Origin: Ponticoccus litoralis
GTDB taxonomy: Bacteria > Pseudomonadota > Alphaproteobacteria > Rhodobacterales > Rhodobacteraceae
Assembly (NCBI RefSeq): GCF_039769985.1
Contig: NZ_JBDNCH010000002.1
Span: 3,100,001-3,164,000 of the forward strand
Reading direction: 5' to 3'
DNA length: 64,000 nucleotides
Translations under genes and position numbers: made by a program
In this document: positions 45,938-55,278 of the stretch, piece after piece
Layout of the letters: the number at the start of each line of letters is the position of its first letter
Numbering within the stretch: position 1 is the stretch's first letter
The notes under the pieces: generated by a model
Told to the model about the DNA's origin: nothing
The model's input: the letters and a program-made list of their open reading frames with translations, nothing else
Databases searched by the model: none

Positions 45938-46357
45938 TCAGCCCTCGTATTCTTCGGCCATGACCATCCAGCGGGTGCCCCATTTGTCGGACAGCGTGCC
46001 GAAGGCCGGTGTCCAGAACATCGGCATCATGGGCATCCGAACCTCTCCGCCCTCGCTCAGGGCGTCGAAGACACGTTGCGCCTCCTCCGCTGTCGGCAGC
46101 ACGATATTGACCGAAGACCCGGCCATGGGCGTGAAGTCCGGCCCGACCTCGTCCGAACCCATCAGCGTACCCGACCCGATATTCAGCGAGGCATTCATGA
46201 CCGCGTCGTCGGCAACGCCCGGCATATGCGCCTTGTCTTCCTCCGGCAGGTCGGCAAAGGCCATGATCTCGGGCGCCTCGACGCCAAGGATCTCGGCATA
46301 GCGGGTCATGGCCTCTCGGCAGGTGCCGGGGAAGAAGAGGTAGGGGATGATTTGCAT
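45938..46357 (-). CDS. VOC-family protein, PhnB-like
   Basis: A 139-residue glyoxalase-fold protein (MQIIPYLFFPGTCREAMTRY at the start; FGTLSDKWGTRWMV near the end). Its relatives are often labelled PhnB or 3-demethylubiquinone methyltransferase-like. The second label is misleading, because the fold is a metal-binding VOC fold and there is no SAM motif. Function unknown. The start at 46357 is favoured by GGAGAA just upstream. Confidence 0.85.
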   Translation of the reverse strand: MQIIPYLFFPGTCREAMTRYAEILGVEAPEIMAFADLPEEDKAHMPGVADDAVMNASLNIGSGTLMGSDEVGPDFTPMAGSSVNIVLPTAEEAQRVFDALSEGGEVRMPMMPMFWTPAFGTLSDKWGTRWMVMAEEYEG

Positions 46358-46483
46358 CGCGCGTTCTCCAAGTTGCGTTGATATCAACCTATCCACCCCG
46401 GGGCGCCCGCGTCAAGCGGCGTGCTTGCGCTTTGGCCATGCTCTGCCTAGAAGGCGCCGGAACCGCCAGAAAGGGAACGCGAC

Positions 46484-47581
46484 ATGGGATTTCGCATGGG
46501 CATCGTGGGTCTGCCGAACGTCGGCAAGTCGACCCTCTTCAACGCTCTGACCAAAACCGCCGCCGCGCAGGCCGCGAACTTTCCCTTCTGCACGATCGAG
46601 CCCAACGTGGGCGACGTCGGCGTGCCGGACCCGCGTCTGGATACGCTGGCCGGGATCGCCAAGTCGCAGAACATCATTCCCACGCGCATGACCTTCGTGG
46701 ACATCGCCGGTCTGGTGAAGGGCGCCTCGAAGGGGAGGGCCTCGGCAACCAGTTCCTCGCCAATATCCGCGAGACCGATGCCATCGCGCATGTGTTGCGC
46801 TGCTTTGAAGACGACGACGTGACCCATGTCGACGAGCCGCGTCGACCCGGTGGCCGATGCCGAGACCATCGAGACCGAGCTGATCATCGCCGACATGGAA
46901 TCGCTGGAAAAGCGGCTTCAGAACATCGTCCGCAAGGTGCGCGGCGGCGACAAGGAGGCGGTCCAGCAGGAACGCCTGATGAAGGCCGCGCTGGCGGTGC
47001 TGGAAGAGGGCAAGCCCGCGCGTCTGGTCGAGGTGGCCGAGGACGACCAGAAGGCTTGGCGGATGCTGCAATTGCTTAGCGCGAAGCCGGTGCTCTACGT
47101 CTGCAACGTCGATGAAGGCGAGGCCGCAGAGGGCAACGCGCTGTCGGCCAGCGTGGCGGAAATGGCTGCGGCGCAGGGCAATTCCCACGTCGTCATCAGC
47201 GCCAAGATCGAGGAAGAGATCAGCCAGCTCGACGCCGAAGAGGCGCGCGAGTTTCTCGACGAGCTGGGCCTTGAAGAGGCCGGTCTCGACCGTCTCATCA
47301 AGGCGGGCTACGAGCTGCTGGGCCTTCAGACCTATTTCACCGTCGGCCCGAAAGAGGCCCGCGCACGGACGATCCGCAAGGGCACGCTGGCGCCGCAGGC
47401 GGCGGGCGTGATCCACGGCGATTTCGAGCGCGGCTTCATCCGCGCCGAGACCGTGGCCTTTGACGACTACGTCGCCGCCGGGGGCGAGGCGGGCGCCAAG
47501 GAGGCGGGCAAGATGCGCGCCGAGGGGAAGGGCTACGAGGTCAAGGACGGCGACGTCCTGCACTTCCTCTTCAACACCTGA
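46484..47581 (+). CDS. ychF: Redox-regulated ATPase YchF/Obg-like (two frameshifts in sequence)
   Basis: A nearly universal P-loop ATPase that binds ribosomes. G1 is GLPNVGKSTLFNAL; other marks are FCTIEPNVG, the G3-like VDIAGLVKGASKG and a C-terminal TGS domain (LQTYFTVGPKEARA). One missing base near 46735 shifts SKG to EGLGNQFLANI, and one extra base near 46840 shifts back to GRVDPVADAETIETE. The two cancel out, so the ends are in the same frame. The corrected protein is 365 residues, the family norm. Such compensating errors argue for a sequencing cause. Confidence 0.92.
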
Positions 47582-47800
47582 TCCGTGACGGCGGGCGCGG
47601 GGCCGGTGCCCTGCGCCCCCGCCGCGCCGGGGAAAGGCGACACCCCGTCAGCGCAGGCTGCCTTGCCTGCTCAGCGCCTGCGCCCAGGCAGTCTTGCCCG
47701 GCCAGCGCGCCCGCCTGTTCTGCCTTGGCGCGCCTGAATGACCGCCGCGCATCAATGGCCAGCCCGGTAGACATTCGCGCCGCATAGGTCCCCCCCGCGT

Positions 47801-49459
47801 CTATGCCCGCGCGGCCTTCTGCGCCGCCACGGTGCGCGTCACGAGACCCTTGTAGAGCGTTCGGAGGCGTTCTGTGACGGGCATTGACCCGTCGCCCACC
47901 GGCTTGCCGTCGATGCTGGCCACCCGGGTCTGCGCCCCGAAGGTGCCGGTCAGAAAGACTTCTTCCGCGCCGTATGCCTCGTAGAGGGAAAAGTTCTTCT
48001 CGAAGACCGGGATACCGTTCTCGCGACACAGCGCGATGACATTGGCGCGGGTGACGCCGTTCATGCAGTAGTCGCCCGTCGAGGTCCAGACTTCGCCCCG
48101 GCGCACCACGAAGAGGTTGCAGGCGTTGGTGGTGTTCACGAAGCCATGCGGGTCCAGCATCAGCGCCTCGTCGGCGCCCGCCGCCTCGGCCTGAAGGCAG
48201 GCGATCACACAGTTCAGCTTCGAATGGCTGTTGAACTTGGCGTCCTGGCTGTGGGGCAGGCCGCGCACCTGCGGCACGCTGGCCAGACGGATGCCCCCGG
48301 CCAGCCCGGCGGCGGGTTTGGAATGCTCGACGATGGCGACGATGGTTGGCCCCCAGCGCGAGAGGGACGGGTGCTGGAAGGGCTTGGCCTTGCGCCCGCG
48401 CGTCACCATCAGGCGGCAATGGGCGTCGCCGGTCATGCCGTTGGCGGCGGCGGTCTCGTCCAGCAGGGCGCGGATCTGGTCGCGGCTCTTGCCGATGTCG
48501 AGGCTCACCGCCTTGCAGCTGTCGAACAGCCTGTCCATATGCGCATCGAAGAAGGCCCATTCGCCGTCGTAAAGTCGCATCCCCTCCCACATGCCGTCGC
48601 CCAGCATGAAGCCAGAGTCGTAGACAGAGACCACCGCCTCGTCCTTCGGCACCAGAGCGCCGTTGACGTGGATCAGCAGCGCGTCGTTGCGCGGGTCGTG
48701 CTCGGCGTCATGGGTGGTGCGGTCGGTGGGGTCGATCATGGTCTCCAGCGCCTCCGCGCGCATCTTCTCGTAATAGGGCAGGGCCTCGGCGCAGACCCCG
48801 GCCAGCGGGCCGTCGAGCACCGGCAGCGGGCCTTCGGCCCCGGCGAAACCGGTAGAGCGGTGCACGGCATCGTACCAATGCGCGGCCCAGACGCCGTCGT
48901 CCTTGTGGCCGCCTGCGGGCCAGTGGGTCATCGCCGGGTCGTAGGGGATCGCCAGCGCCGTGCAGAGCCTGCGCAGCATCGGCTCTGGCGCGGCGCGGAT
49001 CTCGGCGCTGTCGATCACGGTCACGGGCAGGCCCTGCGCGCGGATCGCATCGAAGATCTCGGCCTGCTGGCGAAAGCCGATGTCGTCCAGCGTCGCGCGT
49101 TCGCGCTTGCGGTCATAGCTGGCAAGAACGCGGGCCGGATGGCGGATCAGGAAGACATGCGCGACCGAGCCGAACCAGTCGCGGGGCACACCCGGCACCA
49201 TGTGGTGGGTCATGTGCTTCTGGTAGAAGAGCGGCCTGTCCGCAGGCGCGGCGCAGCGGCTGGCGACGCGGGCGGGGTCGGGCTCTCCGGCGGCGATGAT
49301 GGCCTCGCGCATCGGGTGGTCGAGGCCGGTAAGCCGCAGGTAGGCGGCGTAGAAGGGCTCGTCCCAGACCGCGCAATCGGACCGCGCGCCGAAGGCGTAC
49401 ATCATGGCCGTCGACAGGTTGCGCGGGCCGGACCACATGGCAATATTCGAAGCGGGCAT
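47801..49459 (-). CDS. Fusion of a sulfotransferase-like domain and a class-IV aminotransferase
   Basis: Residues 1 to about 240 resemble the nucleotide-binding fold of sulfotransferases (IAMWSGPRNLSTAMMYAF phosphate loop; VFLIRHPARVLASY, matching the 3'-phosphate-binding strand). Residues about 260-552 are a class-IV PLP aminotransferase of the branched-chain/D-amino-acid type (DSGFMLGDGMWEG, PLP Lys in SQDAKFNSHSKLN, GVTRANVIALC). The frame is continuous, so the fusion is real in this sequence. The joint reaction is unknown. It lies alone, downstream of two hairpins. Confidence 0.85.
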   Translation of the reverse strand: MPASNIAMWSGPRNLSTAMMYAFGARSDCAVWDEPFYAAYLRLTGLDHPMREAIIAAGEPDPARVASRCAAPADRPLFYQKHMTHHMVPGVPRDWFGSVAHVFLIRHPARVLASYDRKRERATLDDIGFRQQAEIFDAIRAQGLPVTVIDSAEIRAAPEPMLRRLCTALAIPYDPAMTHWPAGGHKDDGVWAAHWYDAVHRSTGFAGAEGPLPVLDGPLAGVCAEALPYYEKMRAEALETMIDPTDRTTHDAEHDPRNDALLIHVNGALVPKDEAVVSVYDSGFMLGDGMWEGMRLYDGEWAFFDAHMDRLFDSCKAVSLDIGKSRDQIRALLDETAAANGMTGDAHCRLMVTRGRKAKPFQHPSLSRWGPTIVAIVEHSKPAAGLAGGIRLASVPQVRGLPHSQDAKFNSHSKLNCVIACLQAEAAGADEALMLDPHGFVNTTNACNLFVVRRGEVWTSTGDYCMNGVTRANVIALCRENGIPVFEKNFSLYEAYGAEEVFLTGTFGAQTRVASIDGKPVGDGSMPVTERLRTLYKGLVTRTVAAQKAARA

Positions 49460-49526
49460 GGCGGTCTCCTGCAAGGGGGCCCGCGCAGGAGAGCGGAGCC
49501 GCAGCGGATTCGCAAGCGGCGGAGGC

Positions 49527-49571
49527 ACCGAAGCCTTGCAAAGACTTCGGGTCGGTTTCTTTGCAAGAAAC
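49527..49571. repeat. Two adjacent hairpins sharing a CTTTGCAAG core
   Basis: The first hairpin (49527-49548) pairs CCGAAG with CTTCGG around a CTT-GCA-AAG core. The second (49553-49571) pairs GGTTTCTT with AAGAAACC around TGC. Their cores are inverted copies of each other. They lie in the 237-bp gap upstream of the fusion gene and beyond the glucarate dehydratase end, where no gene is present. Confidence 0.65.
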
Positions 49572-49696
49572 CGGCGTCCGGTTGGCCGGGACCGGCGCCT
49601 CGGGTCTTCGGTGCGAGGGCGAAGGGCGCCGGCGCCTTATGCATGATTTGGCGCCCGGCCTTTTCCCCGGGGCGCGGTCCGGGCGCGGCAGGCCGC

Positions 49697-50944
49697 TCAG
49701 AACTTCGGGCGCGCGAAGCTCCAGTCGGGCCGGTGCTTCTTCATCTCGGTTGCGTCGTCGCGCAGCGTGATGCCGCAGGCAAGGTACTGGCGGTGCAACC
49801 GGGCCAGCTCTGCCCGGTCGAGCGTGACACCAAGGCCCGGCCCCTCCGGCACGGCGAGGCAGCCACCGGTGAAGGCAAGCTTGCCGCCCTCGATCACTTC
49901 GTCGCTCTGCCATGGGTAGTGGGTATCGCAGTCGTAGGTCAGGTTCGGCGTGGCCGCGGCCAGATGGGTCATCGCCGCCAGCGAGATCCCCAGATGAGAG
50001 TTCGAGTGCATCGACAGCCCCAGCCCCCAGATCTCGCAGATCCGGGCAAGCTCGCGGCTGGCCCTCAGCCCGCCCCAGTAATGGTGGTCCGACAGGATCA
50101 CGCGAAAGGCATCCCGCGCCATATTGGGCGGCAGGTGGCTTTCGTGGACGACATACATATTCGTGGCCAGCGGCGTATCCGTTGCGGCCTGCACCCGGGC
50201 GTTGCCCTCGATGCCCACGGTCGGATCTTCGAGGTACTCGACCAAACCGTCGAGCTGCGGCGAGAGCTTCAGCGTGGTCTCGACGCTCCAGCCGCCGTTC
50301 GGGTCGATGCGCAGCGGCGCCTCGGGGAAGGTGTCGCGCAGGGCGCGCAGGCCCTCGATCTCTTCCTCGGGCTCGAAGACGCCGGCCTTCAGCTTGATCG
50401 CGTCGAAGCCGTGAAGCGCCTTCATCCGGGCGGCCTGTTCGACCAGCCCCTCGGGCGTCAGCGCTTCGCCCCAGTCGTCGGGGGGCGTGCCATCGGCGTG
50501 CTGGCCGAACTTGTAGAAGAGATAGGCCGAAAAGGGCACTGTCTGCCGTACCTGCCCGCCCAGCAGGTCGCAGACCCGGCGCCCCGTGGCCTTGCCGTAG
50601 GCATCCCAGCAGGCCACCTCGATTGCGGCGATGACGCGGGGCAACAGCCGCTCGCCGCCGGTGTAGGCGTCCATTGCACCCGTGACATGGGTGCGGCAGC
50701 GCGCGGCGAGGCCGTTCAGATCGGTGACGTCGAGGCCGGTGAGATGCGGCGTGACGCGGGCCAGCGCCTTCAGCACCGGTTGGGAGCCGTAGCTTTCGCC
50801 AAGACCCACCGTGCCATCCCCGGTCTCGACCTCGATGATCGAGCGCAGGGCAAAGGGTTGGTGACAGCCTGCATTGTTCAGCAAGGGCGGGTCGGCAAAG
50901 GCGATGGGGGTGACGCGGACGTCGGCGATACGGGTGTCGGGCAT
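49697..50944 (-). CDS. gudD: Glucarate dehydratase family protein (enolase superfamily)
   Basis: A 415-residue enzyme that resembles E. coli GudD along its length. Matching parts include LLNNAGCHQPFALRSIIEVE, the base pair in AIKLKAGV, metal ligands in RIDPNGGWS and LEDP, TNMYVV, and the second base His in MHSNSHLGISLA. It would dehydrate D-glucarate to 5-keto-4-deoxy-glucarate. This fits the sugar-acid genes that follow. It is at the end of a minus-strand array, 160 bp after the next enolase-family gene. Confidence 0.78.
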   Translation of the reverse strand: MPDTRIADVRVTPIAFADPPLLNNAGCHQPFALRSIIEVETGDGTVGLGESYGSQPVLKALARVTPHLTGLDVTDLNGLAARCRTHVTGAMDAYTGGERLLPRVIAAIEVACWDAYGKATGRRVCDLLGGQVRQTVPFSAYLFYKFGQHADGTPPDDWGEALTPEGLVEQAARMKALHGFDAIKLKAGVFEPEEEIEGLRALRDTFPEAPLRIDPNGGWSVETTLKLSPQLDGLVEYLEDPTVGIEGNARVQAATDTPLATNMYVVHESHLPPNMARDAFRVILSDHHYWGGLRASRELARICEIWGLGLSMHSNSHLGISLAAMTHLAAATPNLTYDCDTHYPWQSDEVIEGGKLAFTGGCLAVPEGPGLGVTLDRAELARLHRQYLACGITLRDDATEMKKHRPDWSFARPKF

Positions 50945-51104
50945 ACAGGTTTTCCGCTGGTCAATCAGGGCGAACGGTCGGTTAACGGGTGTTTCGGAGT
51001 GTCCCTCTCCCTACCGCCCTTCATCCTGAAGCGATTCGGTGGAGAAAGGGTTCAGGCAGCCCGGTGCGACAGCGGTCGGTCCGGGCGGGGTGGCGCGGCA
51101 GGGG

Positions 51105-52252
51105 TCAGACAAGGTTGCCCTCGATGTAATCCCAGTTCAGATCCTGCCCCAGCCCCGGGTCTTCGCGGCCATGCACGTAGCCCTCGGCATCCATCTCGTC
51201 GTCGATGCGGTTCTGGTATGCCTTGGGCTCGTCGTAGTCGATGAAGGGGTGCAGCAGCCCGCGCTCGTAGTAGCTGGTGTTGTGGATCGCCAGCGCGACC
51301 GAGAGGTTGGCGGCGCCGGTGCCGTGCATCTCGCAACTCATGTGAAAGCTCTCGGCCATGTTCGCGCATTTCATCGCGGGGGTGATGCCGCCCATGTCCC
51401 AGACCCCGGCGCGGACGATGTCGCAGGCCTCGTGGCGGACCCATTCGGCGCGGGTCCAGTGCTTGCCGGTCATGGTCTCGGGGCCGAGGATGTTCAGTTT
51501 CGTCTTCGCGGTCAGCCACTTGAACGAGGACATCGAGGCCTCTTCCATCGGCTCTTCCATCCAGGCGAAGTCCAGTTTCGCCAGCTTGTCGGCCAGCCAC
51601 AGGACCTCTGTCCGGGTGTAGAAGTGGTGCGGGTCCAGCATCAGCGGCACGTCCGGCCCCAGCGCCTCGCGCACGGCGGCGCAGGCGCTGTAGTCCTTCC
51701 TGACGTCCGGCGCGCCGGGGACGGGGGCATCCAGCCGTGCAGCTTGACCGCCTTGTAGCCGCGCGTGTTCACCAGCCAGTCGGCGAAGCGGGCGTAGTCC
51801 TCGGGCGTGGCAAGGCCGTTTTCCAGATCGTCGCCGCACATGGTCGAGCCATAGGCGAGGATCTTGGGTCGCGCCCCGCCCAGCAGCTTCCAGACCGGCA
51901 TCCCGGCGGCCTTGCCCTTCAGGTCCCACAGCGCGAGGTCCACCGCCGCCAGCACGCGGTCGGTCAGCAGCCCGGCGCCAAGGCGCTGCCACTTGTAGAC
52001 CCTGTACCAGAGCGCTTCGGTGCAAAGCGGGTCCTGCCCGATCAGGTTGGGCCGCACGAAGCGGTCCAGCAGCGCCTCGGACACATCCGCCGTGCGGGTG
52101 ACGATATGGCCGGTGAGGCCTTCGTCGGTCTCGATCGACAGGATGGCGCTGGTGGTCTGCGAGACCGGGCCGGGGTGGCCGTGGCCATCGCTGTCGCGCA
52201 CGGTGTTGGTGCTGTGCCGGAAGGTCCGGGCGGTGATGGCGGTGATCTTCAT
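51105..52252 (-). CDS. Mandelate racemase/muconate lactonising family enzyme (frameshift in sequence)
   Basis: The reconstructed enzyme of about 382 residues has the capping domain first (SAILSIETDEGLTGHIV; AAVDLALWDLKGKAAGMPVWKLLGG, cited in part) and the barrel after (KAVKLHGWMP, LMLDPHHFYT, MEEPM, and the His in EMHGTGAANLS). One base in a C-run near 51722 must be added to join HGWMP to PVPGAPDVRKDY. It probably dehydrates or isomerises a sugar acid; the substrate cannot be named. It is coupled to the esterase gene by a 4-base overlap. Confidence 0.82.
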
Positions 52253-53136
52253 GCGGTCGTCTCCTTGGTCCCGATCCCTGCAAGGAAGGCGCAGGCCCGG
52301 GCGATGGCGGCATCGGTGGCGGGCACGAGGCGACCGCGATTGATGAAGCCGTGGGTCACGCCGGGTTCGACGTGGTAGTCTGTGCGCACGCCCTCGGCGC
52401 GCAGGGCCTCGGCAAAGGCGCGGTTGTCGTCGAGCAGCACGTCGTGTTCGGCAGCGATGATCGCCGTGTCCGGCAGGCGGCCCAGGTCATCCGACAGGAC
52501 CGGCGTGATCAGCGGCTCTGACGCGGCGTGGCGCTCGGGGTCGTAGTGGCCGAAAAGCTCCATCATGCGGGCGCGGGTCAGGCCGGGGCCGTCGCGGTAG
52601 CGGGTGTAGCTGTCGCTGTCGAAGTCGCAGCCCAGCACGCCGTAGAAGATCAGCAGCCCCGCGAAGCGCCCCGGGTCGGACCTCAGCGCGGCGGCGGCGG
52701 CAAGGTTGCCGCCCGCCGAGGCGCCGCCGATGACCAGCGGCCCGGTCAGGCCAAGCGCCGCGCCCTCACTCTCGATCCAGCGGGCGGCGGCGAGGCAATC
52801 CTCCAGTCCCGCCGGGAAGGGATGCGCGGGCGCGAAGCGGTAGCTGATCGAGACCACGTTGGCGCGGGCCCCGGCGGCCAGACCGCGTGCCGAGTAGTCG
52901 TGCAGCTCGATGGAGCCGCCGACCCAGCCGCCGCCGTGGATGTAAAGCAGCACCGGCGCGCCCTCCGCGCCGCCCCGGTAGAGGCGCAGCCGCTGCGGCT
53001 GGCCCGCGCCGCCGGGGTAGGAAAGCTCTTCCGAGGGCACATCTGCGCCGCCCTGCGACCAGTAGACCCCGGCCTCTTCGGGGGTGAGGGTGGCTTCTTT
53101 CTGAAGGGCTTCGGCAATGCCTTGGGCAAGGTTCAT
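52249..53136 (-). CDS. Alpha/beta hydrolase of the hormone-sensitive-lipase family
   Basis: A 295-residue esterase. The oxyanion motif is YIHGGGWVGGS, the nucleophile Ser is in IGGASAGGNLAA, the Asp is in AAEHDVLLDD and the His is in EPGVTHGFINRG. It has no signal peptide, so it acts inside the cell, perhaps on acetylated sugar acids or lactones brought in by the neighbouring transporter. It overlaps the genes on both sides by 4 bases. Confidence 0.9.
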   Translation of the reverse strand: MNLAQGIAEALQKEATLTPEEAGVYWSQGGADVPSEELSYPGGAGQPQRLRLYRGGAEGAPVLLYIHGGGWVGGSIELHDYSARGLAAGARANVVSISYRFAPAHPFPAGLEDCLAAARWIESEGAALGLTGPLVIGGASAGGNLAAAAALRSDPGRFAGLLIFYGVLGCDFDSDSYTRYRDGPGLTRARMMELFGHYDPERHAASEPLITPVLSDDLGRLPDTAIIAAEHDVLLDDNRAFAEALRAEGVRTDYHVEPGVTHGFINRGRLVPATDAAIARACAFLAGIGTKETTA

Positions 53137-54815
53137 CGGGCGGACTCCGTGTAGCGGTGGCGCTGGCGGGTGCCGCGCAGGGTGGGGTCGGGGATCGGAA
53201 CGGAGGACAGCAGCGCCCGGGTATAGGGGTGCTGCGGGTCGGTGATGATCTGCTCGCTCTCGCCGATCTCGACGATCTGGCCACGATACATCACCGCCAC
53301 CCGGTCGCAGAAGTAGCGGATCACCGCCATGTCGTGGCTGATGAAGAGGAAGGACAGCCCCATCTCGGCCTGCAGCCGCAATAGGAGGTCCAGCACCTGC
53401 GTGCGGATCGAGACATCCAGCGCCGAGGTCGGCTCGTCCGCGATCACCAGCTTCGGGTCCAGCGCAATGGCGCGGGCCACGACGATGCGCTGCCGCTGAC
53501 CGCCGCTGAAGGCATGCGGATAGCGTTCCATCATGCCCGGGTCGAGGCCGACATCCGACAGCAGCTTCGCGACACGGTCCTCCAGTTCCTGCCCCTCGGC
53601 GAGGCCGTTCACCACCAGCGGCTCGGCCACGATCTGCTTGACCGTCATGCGGGGGTTGAGGCTGGCAAAGGGGTCCTGAAAGATCATGCGGATCTGGCGC
53701 CGGGCATCCCGAAGCGCGCGCCCCTCGGCGGTGACAAGGTTCTGGCCCGCGTAGTCGATCTGCCCCTTGGGGTCGTAGACCCGCGCGATGCAGCGCCCCA
53801 CGGTGGTCTTGCCGGAACCGCTTTCGCCGACGATCCCCAGCGCCTCGCCCTCGCGCAGGGTGAAGGACACGCCGTCCACCGCGCGGGTCACATCGGTCAC
53901 GCGCTGGAAGAAGCCTTCCTTCTTCTCGAAATGCAGGTGCAGGTCGTCGACCGTCAGGATCGGCCGCGCGTCCGGGGCGGGGCGGACCTTGGCGGTGGCG
54001 GGTTCCTCCAGCCGGCGCACGGCGCCCAGCAGGCGCTGCGTATAGGGGTGCTGCGGCGCGGCAAACAGGCGGAAGGTCTCTCCCTGCTCGACGACGTGGC
54101 CCTTTTCCATGACCACCACCTCGTCGGCGATTTCGGCCACCACGCCCATGTCGTGGGTGATGAACATGATCGCCATACCCAGGTCGCGCTGGAGGTCGCG
54201 CATCAGGTCGAGGATTTCCGCCTGTGTCGTCACGTCCAGCGCCGTGGTCGGTTCGTCCGCGATCAGCACGTCCGGGCGGCAGGCCAGTGCCATGGCGATC
54301 ATGGCGCGCTGCCGCATCCCGCCGGAGTACTCGAAGGCGTAGCGGTCCACGGCCTTCTCGGGCTTGGGGATCTCCACCTGCGCCAGCGCGTCCACCGCCA
54401 TCCGCCGCGCGGTCTTCTTGTCGACGTCGCGGTGCAGGCGGATCGCCTCGACGATCTGGTTGCCGATGGTGTGGACCGGCGAGAGGGAGGACATGGGTTC
54501 CTGAAAGATCATCCCGATGCGTCCGCCCCGGATACGGCGGATCTCGCGCCCGCGCGGGTCCATGGCGGTCAGGTCCATGGGCTCCGTCCCGTCGGGCGAG
54601 AACAGCACCCGGCCGCCGTTGATGACACCGGGGCGGGGCACCATGTTGAGGATCGTGCGCGCGGTGACAGACTTGCCGGACCCGCTTTCACCGACGATGC
54701 AGGTGGTCTTGCCGCGATGCAGGTCGAAGGACACGCCGTGCAGCACGTCCACCACGCCCCTGCGGCTGGAAAAGCCGACGTTGAGGTCCTGAACCTGGAT
54801 GATGGGGGCGGTCAT
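53133..54815 (-). CDS. Dipeptide-type ABC transporter with two fused ATPase domains
   Basis: A 560-residue protein holding DppD-like and DppF-like ATPases in one chain, as in GsiA and YejF. Each half has Walker A (GESGSGKSVT; GESGSGKTTVG), a signature motif (YSGGMRQRA; FSGGQRQRI) and Walker B (VLIADEPTTALD; LVIADEPTSALD). The start at 54815 follows GGAGG-rich bases. The permease genes lie upstream across a 463-bp gap with inverted repeats. It powers the sugar-acid uptake proposed for this locus. Confidence 0.92.
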   Translation of the reverse strand: MTAPIIQVQDLNVGFSSRRGVVDVLHGVSFDLHRGKTTCIVGESGSGKSVTARTILNMVPRPGVINGGRVLFSPDGTEPMDLTAMDPRGREIRRIRGGRIGMIFQEPMSSLSPVHTIGNQIVEAIRLHRDVDKKTARRMAVDALAQVEIPKPEKAVDRYAFEYSGGMRQRAMIAMALACRPDVLIADEPTTALDVTTQAEILDLMRDLQRDLGMAIMFITHDMGVVAEIADEVVVMEKGHVVEQGETFRLFAAPQHPYTQRLLGAVRRLEEPATAKVRPAPDARPILTVDDLHLHFEKKEGFFQRVTDVTRAVDGVSFTLREGEALGIVGESGSGKTTVGRCIARVYDPKGQIDYAGQNLVTAEGRALRDARRQIRMIFQDPFASLNPRMTVKQIVAEPLVVNGLAEGQELEDRVAKLLSDVGLDPGMMERYPHAFSGGQRQRIVVARAIALDPKLVIADEPTSALDVSIRTQVLDLLLRLQAEMGLSFLFISHDMAVIRYFCDRVAVMYRGQIVEIGESEQIITDPQHPYTRALLSSVPIPDPTLRGTRQRHRYTESAR

Positions 54816-55278
54816 GGGCGGGCCTCCGATGGGGTGAACGACGCGCAGTCCTGATCGGATGCCGGGTGCCACGCCAGCGCATGCGCCATGCCCGACCTCG
54901 TGAGGGCCGTTGCGCGGGGCGAACCGATACGGGCGCAGACCACCGGGCTTGCCGAGCGTGACCTCTGTGGGACATATGCCCTCCCGACACGCCATAGGCG
55001 TGCCGACCTCGATCGGCGCCCCTTTGGGGCGACGGGGAGGTCGGGCATGGCGCATGCGCGCCGTGTTGCGCGGGGGTTCGGAGGTTCGACACCCCGCCGG
55101 CTCGATGCCGTAGTCACTTCGCTGGCGCCGCGCAATGCGAACCGCAAAAGGGTCGGGCATGGCATATACCTGCCTTGTTTCAAACGGTGTCACGGGTCGT
55201 GTCTTGTGTCGGACTCCAGCGCTCGAAGGTCTGCCTGCCGGGGCTGTCCGACCCTGTTTGCGAACTGACATCACACCC
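54816..55278. other. Gene-free gap with a 21-bp inverted repeat
   Basis: No gene is supported, although the gap splits the transporter operon. It contains exact inverted 21-bp copies at 54879-54899 and 55037-55057 and a shorter third copy near 55151-55164 (GGTCGGGCATGGC). The element may be a promoter-bearing or RNA-stabilising insert that sets the level of ATPase relative to permease. Confidence 0.6.
54879..55057. repeat. Inverted repeat pair with exact 21-bp arms
   Basis: The left arm begins GCATGCGCCATGCCC and the right arm is its exact reverse complement over 21 bases, 137 bp away. A third partial copy of the core lies at about 55151. Such arms could mark a small mobile element or a dispersed palindromic repeat. 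Confidence 0.75.

Noticed and set aside
45938..46357. Ubiquinone methyltransferase
   Set aside because: Relatives of this VOC protein often carry that label, but there is no SAM-binding motif and the fold is glyoxalase-like.
48146..51244. Plus-strand open frame of over 1000 codons
   Set aside because: It runs antisense to the fusion gene and gudD, which both have family motifs. Its translation is low-complexity Arg/Gly/His-rich, typical of a GC-rich shadow frame.
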